A stretch of 64,000 bases of DNA from Flavobacteriales bacterium (GTDB taxonomy: Bacteria; Bacteroidota; Bacteroidia; Flavobacteriales_F; PHOS-HE28). Positions 1 through 8,869 of this stretch are shown here, piece by piece. The notes beneath the pieces were generated by a model that saw nothing but the letters and a program-made list of their open reading frames with translations, made no database searches and had not been told where the DNA came from. The stretch lies in contig JADKHI010000006.1 in the NCBI GenBank assembly GCA_016721825.1, positions 434,001 to 498,000 of the forward strand. Reading direction: 5' to 3'. The translations under genes and the position numbers were made by a program. Each line of letters opens with the position of its first letter. Within the stretch, counting starts at the first letter, position 1.

Positions 1-689
1 TGCAGGCCAGCGTCACTGATACGGTCAGCATCCTTGCGCCGGACTACTTCAACGGCGGTGAGCAGGACACGCGCTACCTCACCCTTGGCTACACCGTGAT
101 GCACGACCACCGCGACTCCCGCGTGTACCCCCGCACCGGCGACTATGCGGAGCTGCGCCTGTGGCGCTACGGACTGGGCATCGGCGATCGGAACGCGCCG
201 GATATCACCACGGCCTACGCTACCTTGAAGCATTGGCAGAAGCTGAGCGAACGCTGGACCCTGAGCCTGACCGGTCGCGCCAAGGCCACCATCGGTGCGC
301 CAACGCCCTACTATGTGCAGGAAGGCCTGGGCTACAGCAGTGCGATCCGCGGTTACGAGTACTACGTGATCGATGGGCAGCACTACGCGCTAGGGAAGCT
401 GGATGCCGCCTTCGCGTTGATCAAGCCGCGCAGCTACACCGTGAACGAAGTGCCGCTGGAAGCCTTCCGCACAGTGTACGTGGCCCTTTACCTCGACATC
501 TATGCCGACATGGGCCGCGTCTGGGACATCCAATACGACAAGCAGAACTTCTTAGCAGGAAGCTGGCAGAGCGGCTACGGTGCCGGACTTGACCTGGTGA
601 CCAGTTACGACCAAGTGTTCCGATTGGAATACAGCTTCAATGCCCTGGGCGAGAACGGCCTTTTCCTACATTTCACCCAACCCTTCTGA
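1..689 (+). CDS. BamA/TamA-like outer-membrane beta-barrel protein, C-terminal part (5' end outside window)
   Basis: The frame is already open at the window edge and stops at 687-689, so only the last ~229 residues are present. They read as the C-terminal half of a bacterial surface antigen (Omp85) barrel: alternating amphipathic strands, a YDxxxDSRVYPRxGD-like strand typical of BamA/TamA barrels near position 110, an IRGYEYY segment (around 345-365) matching the conserved RGY/RGF signature, and an aromatic C-terminal Phe, which is the usual BAM recognition residue. It is distinct from the full BamA at 3388-5943, so the genome has a second Omp85-type barrel. nadK starts 3 nt after its stop, suggesting co-transcription. 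Whether it has POTRA domains cannot be seen. Function (TamA-like assembly factor or other Omp85 member) is unresolved. Confidence 0.8.
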   Translation, partial: QASVTDTVSILAPDYFNGGEQDTRYLTLGYTVMHDHRDSRVYPRTGDYAELRLWRYGLGIGDRNAPDITTAYATLKHWQKLSERWTLSLTGRAKATIGAPTPYYVQEGLGYSSAIRGYEYYVIDGQHYALGKLDAAFALIKPRSYTVNEVPLEAFRTVYVALYLDIYADMGRVWDIQYDKQNFLAGSWQSGYGAGLDLVTSYDQVFRLEYSFNALGENGLFLHFTQPF

Positions 690-692
690 CCC

Positions 693-1595
693 ATGCGCAT
701 CGGTGTCCACGGTCGTTCGATGACCTCCAGCCTGGCGCCCCAGGTGGCCGACCTGCTGAAGCGCATGGACGCGCATGGCCTGGTGCCCTTGCTGGACGAG
801 GACATCACCGCCTGGCTCAAGTCCAATGGACAGGAAGTGGCGGCCGGAGCTTTGACCAGAACGGCCGGTCGCCTGAAGGACATCGACATGGTGATGAGCT
901 TGGGCGGTGACGGCACGTTCCTCGATTCGGTGGCCATGGTGGGTCGCGCGGGCATTCCGGTGCTCGGCATCAACCTGGGCCGCTTGGGCTTCCTCAGCAA
1001 CATCGCTCTGGAGTCCACGGACATGGCCATGGAATCCATTGCCAAGGGCCGGTTCACCTTGGAAGAGCGCAGCTTGCTGCAGGTGGATGGTGCCGGCCAG
1101 GCTTTGGGCGAACGCAATTTCGCGCTGAACGAGGTGAGCCTGCACAAACGTGACAGCTCCAGCATGATCACCGTACACGCCACGGTCGGCGACCAGTTCC
1201 TGAACACCTACTGGGCAGACGGGCTGATCGTGGCCACCCCCACCGGCTCCACGGCCTACAGCCTGAGCTGCGGCGGCCCCCTGCTCGACCCGCGGTGTGA
1301 TGCCTTGGTGATCACCCCCATCGCACCCCACAACCTGAACGTGCGACCCTTCGTAGTGCCGGACCGCTACCCCATCCGGCTGGTGGCGGAGGCCCGAGGT
1401 GGCAAGTACCTGCTGAACCTCGATTCGCGCAGCATCACCCTGGAGGCCAGCACCGAGATCACGGTGGCCCGCGCACCCTTCACCGTACAGCTGGTCCACC
1501 TCGAGGGCCACGACTTCATGAGCACCCTGCGGAACAAGCTGATCTGGGGGCTGGACGTCCGCAGTGGCCCCCCCTTGATGCGGCCGAACGACTAG
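693..1595 (+). CDS. nadK: NAD kinase
   Basis: ATP-dependent (or polyphosphate-dependent) phosphorylation of NAD to NADP in the cytoplasm. The 300-residue length fits the family. Diagnostic motifs are present: GGDGTFL at residues 71-77, a Gly-rich GINLGRLGFL at 92-101, the NE pair (residues 145-146, in LNEVSLHK) and TPTGSTAYSLSCGGP at 182-196, which form the NAD-binding and active site. The ATG start lies 3 nt after the preceding barrel gene. In many Bacteroidota nadK sits just upstream of a DUF6089 gene, uppS and bamA, as here. A 161-nt gap with a promoter-like element follows, so it may be transcribed separately from the downstream envelope genes. Confidence 0.96.
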   Translation: MRIGVHGRSMTSSLAPQVADLLKRMDAHGLVPLLDEDITAWLKSNGQEVAAGALTRTAGRLKDIDMVMSLGGDGTFLDSVAMVGRAGIPVLGINLGRLGFLSNIALESTDMAMESIAKGRFTLEERSLLQVDGAGQALGERNFALNEVSLHKRDSSSMITVHATVGDQFLNTYWADGLIVATPTGSTAYSLSCGGPLLDPRCDALVITPIAPHNLNVRPFVVPDRYPIRLVAEARGGKYLLNLDSRSITLEASTEITVARAPFTVQLVHLEGHDFMSTLRNKLIWGLDVRSGPPLMRPND

Positions 1596-1701
1596 AAGGT
1601 GTCCATTCGCCTGAGCACCAGGCCAGGGACGGCAGCGGCGGCGAGATCCATAATTCCTCACAATAGGCTGCCCGGGGGCAACGGGGTTCTACGGGGTAGC
1701 C

Positions 1702-1709
1702 TAAATTCG
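1702..1709 (+). promoter_or_regulatory. Candidate Bacteroidota -7 element (TAAATTCG)
   Basis: TAAATTCG lies 47 nt upstream of the DUF6089 ATG in the 161-nt gap after nadK. It matches the TAnnTTTG -7 consensus of Bacteroidota at all but one fixed position. No clear -33 TTTG box was seen. It would drive the DUF6089-uppS-bamA-skp-skp-murI run. Confidence 0.4.
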
Positions 1710-1756
1710 CGCGCTCAACGGCATACGAAGCTGAGCTTCAGCCCGTTGTTGAGCCT

Positions 1757-2590
1757 ATGCGTCGCCTGTTCCCCTTTGCCCTCGCGCTTTTCGCCACCGC
1801 ACCCCTGTTGGGGCAGGTCAGCGAGATGGGGCTTACCGGCGGTGTGACCTACTACGTCGGCGACCTGAACCCACTGAAGCATTACCCCAAGAACACGCAT
1901 CTGGGAGGTGGGCTCGTGTACCGCTACAACTTCAACGACCGCTACGCTTTCCGGCTGCAAGGCCTGTACAGCAATCTGGAGGCCTACGACAGCGATTCCG
2001 AGGACAGCTTGGCAGTGATGCGGAACCTGAGCTTCCGGTCGAAGTTGTTCGAGGTGTCCGGGCTGCTGGAGGTCAACTTCTTCAAGTACCGAAGCAAAGG
2101 CAAGGACAGCAAGCGATGGACCCCCTTCGTGTTCGTGGGGCTCTGTTATTTCCGCACGAACCCCCAGGCCATGTTGGATGATACTTGGTACGACCTGCAG
2201 CAACTGGGTACCGAAGGTCAGGGCACCACCAAGGGCGGGGAGTCCTACAAGCTGGACCAGATCGGACTGCCCTTCGGCGCCGGATTGAAGTTCAACCTGG
2301 GCAAGGTGGATGTGCAGATGGAATGGGGCCTGCGACGCACTTGGACCGACCACATCGACGACGTGAGCGGCACCTATGTTTCCAACGCGCTGCTGATGTT
2401 CGAGAGCGGCGACCTGACGGCCCAGCTCGCGGACCGCAGCGACCTCCGGGAGAGCGAGTTCAACACCGGTAGGGCGCGAGGCGATAGCCAGACCCGGGAC
2501 TGGTACCAATACACCGGCCTCACCGTCACCTACATCCTCACGCGCTTCACGGAGTGCGACGAGCTTTACCAGAAAATGAACCGGCGTTGA
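1757..2590 (+). CDS. DUF6089 family outer-membrane beta-barrel protein
   Basis: A 277-residue protein with an N-terminal signal peptide (hydrophobic residues 4-18, cleavage likely after LLGQ). The rest is rich in alternating aromatic and polar residues, in the pattern of a small outer-membrane barrel: a GVTYYVGDLNP segment near residue 30, YRYNFNDRYAFR, and an FVFVGLCYF strand near residue 125. This resembles DUF6089 proteins, which in Bacteroidota recurrently sit between nadK and uppS/bamA. The stop is 3 nt before the GTG start of uppS. The molecular role is unknown; the location suggests envelope biogenesis. The family assignment is from memory of the gene order and N-terminal pattern. Confidence 0.85.
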   Translation: MRRLFPFALALFATAPLLGQVSEMGLTGGVTYYVGDLNPLKHYPKNTHLGGGLVYRYNFNDRYAFRLQGLYSNLEAYDSDSEDSLAVMRNLSFRSKLFEVSGLLEVNFFKYRSKGKDSKRWTPFVFVGLCYFRTNPQAMLDDTWYDLQQLGTEGQGTTKGGESYKLDQIGLPFGAGLKFNLGKVDVQMEWGLRRTWTDHIDDVSGTYVSNALLMFESGDLTAQLADRSDLRESEFNTGRARGDSQTRDWYQYTGLTVTYILTRFTECDELYQKMNRR

Positions 2591-2593
2591 CCG

Positions 2594-3387
<794 letters not shown>

Positions 3388-3391
<4 letters not shown>

Positions 3392-5943
3392 ACCGCGCGC
3401 TGCTCCTGTTCCTGGCCTTGTTGCCGGGCCTGCCTTCCTTCGCGCAGAAGCTGAAGGTGCCCGCCATGGACTACGCCTTCCCGAAGGAGTACACCATCGG
3501 CGGCATCACCGTGAGCGGCTGCGTGAGCCGCGAGCCCAACGCCGTGAAGCTCTTCAGCGGTCTGCAAGTGGGCGACAAGATCACCGTGCCTGGCCAGAAG
3601 ATCACCGATGCCATCAAGAACATCTGGGGGCAGCGCCTCTTCAGCGATGTCCGCATCGAGACCGCTGAAGTACGCGGCCAGACCATTTTCCTGCACATCG
3701 TGGTGAAGGAGAACCCTCAGCTTTCCTTTTACAAGTTCACCAACGTCAGTAAGAGCGAATCGGAAAAGCTCCGTGACGAGATCAGCTTGGTCCGTGGAGG
3801 ACAGGTCACTGATGCGGCTTTGAGCGACGCGCGCGAATCCATCCGCCGCTATTACTTGGACAAGGGCTATTTGAAGGCCAAGGTGACCACGCGCCAGGAA
3901 GCGAGCGACTCGCTCATGGCGAACAGCGTGATCGTGTACTACGATGTGCAACGCGGCCCGAAGGTGAAGATCAGCGACATCATCTTCCATGGCAACGAGC
4001 ATGTGCCGGCGAAGAAGCTGCGCAAGGCCATGAAGGGCACCAAGCGCAAGCGGGCCTACAACATCTTCGGCAGTTCGAAGTTCAACGCAAAGACCTACCG
4101 CGAGGACAAGCAGCACGTGGTGGATGTGTTCAACGACTTCGGTTACCGCAACGCGGCCGTGGTGAGCGACACCATGTACTACGTGGACGACAGCCACATC
4201 ACCCTGGAACTGACCGTGGAAGAGGACCGCCAGTTCTTCTACCGCAACGTCACCTTTACGGGGAACACGAAGTACAGCACGGACACGCTCACCAAGGTGC
4301 TCGCCATCAAGCGCGGCGACGTGTACAACAAGAAGCGGCTGGAGAGCCGATTGTACATGAACCAGAACGGGCAGGACATCAGCTCGCTTTACATGGACAA
4401 GGGCTACCTCAGCTTCAACCCAGAACCTGTGGAAGTGGTGGATGGAGACAGCATCGACCTGCAGGTGCGCATCCGTGAAGGCAAGCAATACCGCATCCGC
4501 AACGTCACCATCGTGGGCAACACGAAGACCTACGATCACGTGATCCGGCGGGAGATCCGCACCAAGCCCGGTGTGCTCTTCGACCGCAGCGAGGTGATCC
4601 GTTCGCAGCAACAGCTCATCGGCCTGGGCTACTTCGACCAGGAGAAGACCACAGTGAACCCGAGCCCCGACCCGCGCACAGGTCTGGTGGACCTGCAATA
4701 CGTGGTGGAGGAAAAGCCCAGCGACCGCTTGGAACTGAGCGGCGGTTACGGTGCTGGTCGCCTGGTGGTGAGCCTCGGCCTCTCGTTCACCAACTTCAGC
4801 ATGCGCAAGCTCTTCAAGCCGGGTGCGTGGACACCGCTGCCTGCGGGCGACGGACAAACGCTGAACCTGCGCGCACAGACCAACGGACGGTTCTACCAGA
4901 GCTACAACATCTCCTTCATCGAGCCCTGGCTCGGCGGTCGCAAGCCGAATTCCCTCAGCGTGTCCGCCTTCCACTCCGTGCAGACCAACGGCGCGGATAA
5001 GTACCTGAACACCTCCGAAGGCAAGATCGACAACCCGTTGTACCAGTCGTTGAAGATCACCGGCGGCTCCCTCGGTTTCGGCAAACGCATCCCTTGGCCG
5101 GACGACTACTTCTCCATGAGCCAGACGGTGAGCTACCAGCTTTACGACCTGAACAAGTGGACGGGCAGCGCCTCCTTCGGTTTCAACGACGGCCAGAGCA
5201 ACGTGCTCGCCTACCAGTTCCGCATCTCGCGCCGGTCCATCTTCGCGCCCTTCTGGAACACGCAGGGCTCGGACATCTCCTTCAACGTGAAGCTCACACC
5301 CCCTTGGTCGCTCTGGGGCTGGACCAACACCTTCCCGAAGGGCGAGGACATCTCCACCTTGCCACCGGCGGAGAAGTACCATTGGGCGGAGTTCCACAAG
5401 TGGAAGTTCACCACGCAATGGTTCGTGCCGATCACCAAGCCACCCGTGGGCGGTTCGGCCGATCGTCGCTTGGTGCTGATGGCGCGCGCGGGCTTCGGTT
5501 TCCTCGGCAAGTACAACTCGGCGGTGGGTGATTCGCCCTTCGAGCGCTTCTACCTCGGCGGCAGCGCGCTCACCGGCTTCCAGTTGGACGGTCGTGAGAT
5601 CGTGGCCTTGCGCGGGTACGACGATCTCTCGCTCTCGCCCAACTCAGGATCCTTCTTCATCAACAAGTACACGGCTGAACTGCGGTACCCGATCAGCCTG
5701 AACCCCCAGGCCACCATCTTCGGCACCACCTGGCTTGAGGCCGGCAACACGTGGCAGGACCTTGATCGTTACGACCCCTTCCGCCTGTACCGATCGGGTG
5801 GTCTGGGTCTCCGGCTGTTCCTGCCCATGTTCGGTCCCATGGGACTTGACTACGGGTGGCGCTTCGACGATGTGCCCGGGCGTCCGACCATGGCACGCAG
5901 CCAGTTCCACTTCACGATCGGCATAGATCTTGGCGAGCTCTAG
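3388..5943 (+). CDS. bamA: Outer-membrane protein assembly factor BamA
   Basis: Core of the BAM complex that folds beta-barrels into the outer membrane. The 851 residues comprise a signal peptide (1-20, ending SFAQ), a series of POTRA domains over about 28-430 (recurrent VxGNxxxxxxxIRREI-type segments near 375-395), and a surface-antigen barrel from about 435 to the end. The start overlaps uppS by 4 nt. The extreme C-terminus is IGIDLGEL, ending in Leu rather than the usual Phe/Trp, a slightly atypical beta-signal. Two Skp-like chaperone genes follow, the classic bamA-skp arrangement. The partial Omp85 barrel at the start of the window is a separate gene. Confidence 0.96.
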
Positions 5944-5953
5944 CCGGATCGTC

Positions 5954-5961
5954 TAACTTCG
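5954..5961 (+). promoter_or_regulatory. Candidate -7 element (TAACTTCG)
   Basis: TAACTTCG sits in the 29-nt gap between bamA and the first Skp gene, 11 nt before its ATG. It fits the TAnnTTYG pattern seen before other genes in this window and could give extra transcription of the skp-skp-murI segment. Confidence 0.35.
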
Positions 5962-5972
5962 ACGGCCTTCGC

Positions 5973-6644
5973 ATGACCCCCCACCTACGTCGCATTGCCT
6001 TGCTGGGCGCCCTTTTCATGGCGTTCACCATCCAGGCGCAGCGCATTGCCTTCGTGAACACGAAGTACATTCTGGACCAGATGCCGGACTACCAGGCCGC
6101 GCAGCAGGAACTGGACCGCTTCAGCACGCAGTGGCAGAAGGAGATCGACGACCGCTGGTCGCAGGTGAAACGCCTGCGCGATGCTTTCAATGCGGAGGCC
6201 ATCCTGCTCACGGAGGACATGAAGCGCACGCGTGCCGAGGATATCGAGAAGAAGGAGCGTGAAGCGCGCGAACTTCAGAAGAAGCGCTTCGGCGTGGAAG
6301 GTGACCTGTTCAAGAAACGGCAGGAGCTTGTACAGCCTATCCAGGACCGGATCTACGAGGCGGTGAAGGAAGTGGCGGGAACGAGCTACGTGGCCATCTT
6401 CGACATCGGTGGTATGGGTAACAACGTGCTCTATGCCAGCGACAAGTACGACAAGAGCGACAGCGTGCTCCGCAAGCTGGGCATCAAGCCCGGCACGAGC
6501 AAGAACAGCGGCAACCTGAACGAAGAAGAGCCCAGCGAAACACCGGACGATACCAAGGACGGCGGTGGGCAGCAGGACGAGCCGAAGGATGGTGGTGGCC
6601 GCGATGGCGGCAGCCCTCCGCCCCCCGACAAACCCAAGCAGTGA
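5973..6644 (+). CDS. OmpH/Skp family periplasmic chaperone, paralogue 1, with acidic/Pro-rich tail
   Basis: Skp-type chaperone that would hold unfolded outer-membrane proteins in the periplasm for BamA. The 223 residues start with a signal peptide (about 1-22, ending IQAQ) followed by the typical RIAFVNTKYILDQMPDYQ beta-strand and helix, then a long charged coiled-coil (residues about 45-125) and a returning strand SYVAIFDIGG (about 133). After residue ~175 there is a low-complexity tail of Glu, Asp, Gly, Gln and Pro absent from standard Skp. The ATG at 5973 was chosen because it directly precedes the signal peptide; in-frame starts further upstream lie inside bamA. A second, shorter Skp gene follows 17 nt later. 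Confidence 0.9.
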   Translation: MTPHLRRIALLGALFMAFTIQAQRIAFVNTKYILDQMPDYQAAQQELDRFSTQWQKEIDDRWSQVKRLRDAFNAEAILLTEDMKRTRAEDIEKKEREARELQKKRFGVEGDLFKKRQELVQPIQDRIYEAVKEVAGTSYVAIFDIGGMGNNVLYASDKYDKSDSVLRKLGIKPGTSKNSGNLNEEEPSETPDDTKDGGGQQDEPKDGGGRDGGSPPPPDKPKQ

Positions 6645-6661
6645 ACCCCACGACAACCACG

Positions 6662-7168
6662 ATGAAGAAGCTATTGATGACCCTTTGCCTGGCCGCGATC
6701 ACCGCCCCGGCTGTGATGGCCCAAGCACCTAAACTGGGTCACATCGACCGCCAGGCCCTGATGTTGACACTGCCTGAGCGCAAGGATGCCGAGGCCAAGA
6801 TGCAGGCCTTCGCCAAGACCCTCGACGAACGGTTGAAGGCCATGGGCACCGAGTACCAGACGAAACTGGAAAAGGCCAACGTGGACGCCGCCACCATGAC
6901 CAACACCGAAAAGGAGATGGTGATGCGTGAGCTGCAGGACCTGGAGAAGCGCATCAGTGATGCCCAGGAAAAGGCACAGGACGATCTGCAGAAGCAGGAG
7001 CAGGAATTGCTGGCCCCGATGGTGGAGCGCACCAACAAGGCGATCAGCGAAGTGGCCGCTGCCGGCAACTTCACCTACATCTTCGACACCAGCACCGGCA
7101 TGGTGTTGTATTACGACAAGGGCGAGGACATCCTTCCCGCTGTGAAAGCGAAACTGGCGATCCCCTAA
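6662..7168 (+). CDS. OmpH/Skp family periplasmic chaperone, paralogue 2
   Basis: A 168-residue Skp-like protein, close to the usual family length. It has a signal peptide MKKLLMTLCLAAITAPAVMA, a short strand KLGHIDRQALMLTLPE, a coiled-coil arm (about residues 35-120, Lys/Glu/Gln rich) and a final FTYIFDTSTGMVLYYDKGEDI strand region typical of Bacteroidota OmpH proteins. ATG 6662 is preferred over an in-frame GTG at 6641, which overlaps the upstream stop and would add seven residues before the signal peptide. It lies between the first Skp and murI (5 nt gap), so it belongs to the bamA-centred run. Two tandem Skp paralogues suggest specialised clients or a hetero-oligomer; that is inference. 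Confidence 0.92.
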   Translation: MKKLLMTLCLAAITAPAVMAQAPKLGHIDRQALMLTLPERKDAEAKMQAFAKTLDERLKAMGTEYQTKLEKANVDAATMTNTEKEMVMRELQDLEKRISDAQEKAQDDLQKQEQELLAPMVERTNKAISEVAAAGNFTYIFDTSTGMVLYYDKGEDILPAVKAKLAIP

Positions 7169-7173
7169 GGGCC

Positions 7174-8004
7174 TTGTCCGAGACGGGACCCATCGGCATC
7201 TTCGACAGCGGCATCGGTGGCCTTACGGTCGCCAAGGCCATTCGGCAGGCGCTCCCCTCGGAGCGCCTGCTCTATTTCGGGGATGGCGCCCATGTGCCCT
7301 ACGGCGAGCGGAGCACCGCCCAGATCCAGGACTTCAGCAAGGCGATCACCGACTTCCTCCTGGAACGCGGGAGCAAGTTGGTGGTGGTGGCCTGCAACAC
7401 TGCCTCGGCCGCAGCGCTGAGCTCTTTGCGCGAACAGCTGCCTGCGGTACACTTCATCGGCATGGAGCCGGCCGTGAAGCCCGCTGTGGCGCATACACGC
7501 ACTGGTGTAGTGGGGGTGATCGCCACGGTATCGACCATGCAGAGCGCGGTGTTCGCGAGCGTGGTGGAGCGCTTTGGACAGGGCGTTGAGGTGATCCAGC
7601 AGGCTTGCCCCGGACTGGTGCGGCAGATCGAGGCGGGAGCCTTCGACACGCCGAGAACGGAGCAGATGCTTCGCGGATGGCTGGAACCCATGCTGGACCG
7701 GGGCATTGATGCGCTCGTGCTCGGCTGCACGCACTACCCCATGGTGCAACCCCTGATCGAACGGATCGTGGGTCCGGAGGTGCGCGTGATCGACCCGGCA
7801 CCGGCCATTGCTCGGCGTGTGGAGCATGTGCTGCACGAACAACACCGGCTGGCAACGACCACCGGAACAGGAACCTTCACCTGTTGGACCAGCGGCGACG
7901 TGGAGCCTTTCCGCTCGATGCTGCACTACCTCGACCTACCCACCTACGAAGTCCACAAGGCGTGCTGGTCGGGTGACACGCGGGTCACTCCTTGTACCAG
8001 CTAG
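7174..8004 (+). CDS. murI: Glutamate racemase
   Basis: Converts L-glutamate to D-glutamate for peptidoglycan precursors in the cytoplasm. Both catalytic cysteines are in their motifs: Cys74 in VVACNTAS and Cys185 in LGCTHYP. IGIFDSGIGGL (residues 7-17) and the FGDGAHVPYG block are also diagnostic. The length is 276 aa, standard. The start is TTG, 5 nt after the second skp gene; no nearby ATG gives the conserved N-terminus. The 3' end overlaps the convergent gamma-carbonic-anhydrase-like gene by 20 nt, so the last residues are encoded antisense to that gene's end. Confidence 0.96.
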   Translation: MSETGPIGIFDSGIGGLTVAKAIRQALPSERLLYFGDGAHVPYGERSTAQIQDFSKAITDFLLERGSKLVVVACNTASAAALSSLREQLPAVHFIGMEPAVKPAVAHTRTGVVGVIATVSTMQSAVFASVVERFGQGVEVIQQACPGLVRQIEAGAFDTPRTEQMLRGWLEPMLDRGIDALVLGCTHYPMVQPLIERIVGPEVRVIDPAPAIARRVEHVLHEQHRLATTTGTGTFTCWTSGDVEPFRSMLHYLDLPTYEVHKACWSGDTRVTPCTS

Positions 8005-8500
8005 CGTACTTCAGGTAGTTCTCGGCAATGCGTTGGATCTCGTTGCGGCTGAGGTCCTCCCCCACTTCGCGGATGCGCTTGCCCGGCACACCGGCCACCA
8101 AGCTGCCAGGCTCCACCTTGGTACCCTGGAGCACCACCGCGCCAGCCGCGATCACACTGCCCTCGCCGATCTCCGCATGGTCCATCACAATGGAGCCCAT
8201 GCCGATCAGTACGTTATCGTGGATCGTGCAGCCATGCACCAGCGCGTTATGTCCGATGCTCACGTTGTTGCCGATGGTGAGGGCCGCACGTTGATAGGTG
8301 CAATGCAGCACGGCACCGTCCTGCACGTTCACGCGATGGCCGATGCGGATGCTGTGCACATCACCGCGCACCACGGCGTTGTACCACACACTGCAATGGT
8401 CGCCCATGATCACGTCACCGATCACCACGGCGGTCTCTGCCAGGAAGATGTCCTTCCCGAATGCGGGCGTGAAGCCGCGCAGGGTTCGTACCAGAGCCAT
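7985..8500 (-). CDS. Gamma carbonic anhydrase family protein (YrdA-like hexapeptide protein)
   Basis: A 171-residue left-handed beta-helix protein with repeated [IV]GxxxxV hexapeptides through most of its length. The three histidines of the gamma-class zinc site are visible: His66 (VLHC), His84 (IGHN) and His89 (VHGC). The C-terminal helix carries the typical NYLKYASWYKE ending. Many YrdA/PaaY family members lack measured carbonic anhydrase activity, so the reaction is uncertain. ATG at 8500 was chosen because it gives the family N-terminus and begins 2 nt after the upstream HMA-protein stop; an in-frame start 45 nt upstream would run into that gene. It overlaps murI by 20 nt at the 3' ends. 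Confidence 0.92.
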   Translation of the reverse strand: MALVRTLRGFTPAFGKDIFLAETAVVIGDVIMGDHCSVWYNAVVRGDVHSIRIGHRVNVQDGAVLHCTYQRAALTIGNNVSIGHNALVHGCTIHDNVLIGMGSIVMDHAEIGEGSVIAAGAVVLQGTKVEPGSLVAGVPGKRIREVGEDLSRNEIQRIAENYLKYASWYKE

Positions 8501-8502
8501 GC

Positions 8503-8862
8503 TCAGTGCTTCTCTGCCGGTTTGCCACAACCTTCCTTCTGGCAACAGGCCGGGAGTTCGCTGAAGGCCTTGGCGTCACCCGGTATCTCATCGGCTGAAT
8601 AGCCCATCATCACCACGGCATGGCGCAGCTTCTCAGCGTCGGTGCGCTTCGGATCATAGGTCACATGGATCGTGCTGGTGGCCAGATCAAGATCCACCTT
8701 CTTCACTCCTTTCTCATAGATCAGCCCGCTCTCGATCGTCTTCTCGCACATGTCGCACACGGAGCTGGTGCGGATATCGAGGTCGGCGGTGCTGCTCTTC
8801 TTGTCCTGGGCTTGGGTACTGGTGAGCACCAGGGCCAGTCCCATTGTGATCAATGTTCGCAT
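8503..8862 (-). CDS. Secreted heavy-metal-associated (HMA) domain protein
   Basis: A 119-residue protein: signal peptide (1-18, ending STQA), then an HMA fold (about 28-95) with the metal-binding CxxC as CDMCE (Cys36, Cys39), followed by a Cys/His-rich tail (Cys106, Cys107, Cys112, final His) that could bind further metal. HMA domains bind Cu(I) or similar soft metals; here the location would be periplasmic. It follows the TonB-dependent receptor gene by 7 nt, and the HYC_CC_PP gene is upstream of that, an arrangement I recognise from other Bacteroidota. The ATG at 8862 was preferred over an in-frame start 36 nt upstream that overlaps the receptor gene. Copper is the likeliest ligand but is not shown. 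Confidence 0.88.
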   Translation of the reverse strand: MRTLITMGLALVLTSTQAQDKKSSTADLDIRTSSVCDMCEKTIESGLIYEKGVKKVDLDLATSTIHVTYDPKRTDAEKLRHAVVMMGYSADEIPGDAKAFSELPACCQKEGCGKPAEKH

Positions 8863-8869
8863 GGTCAGT

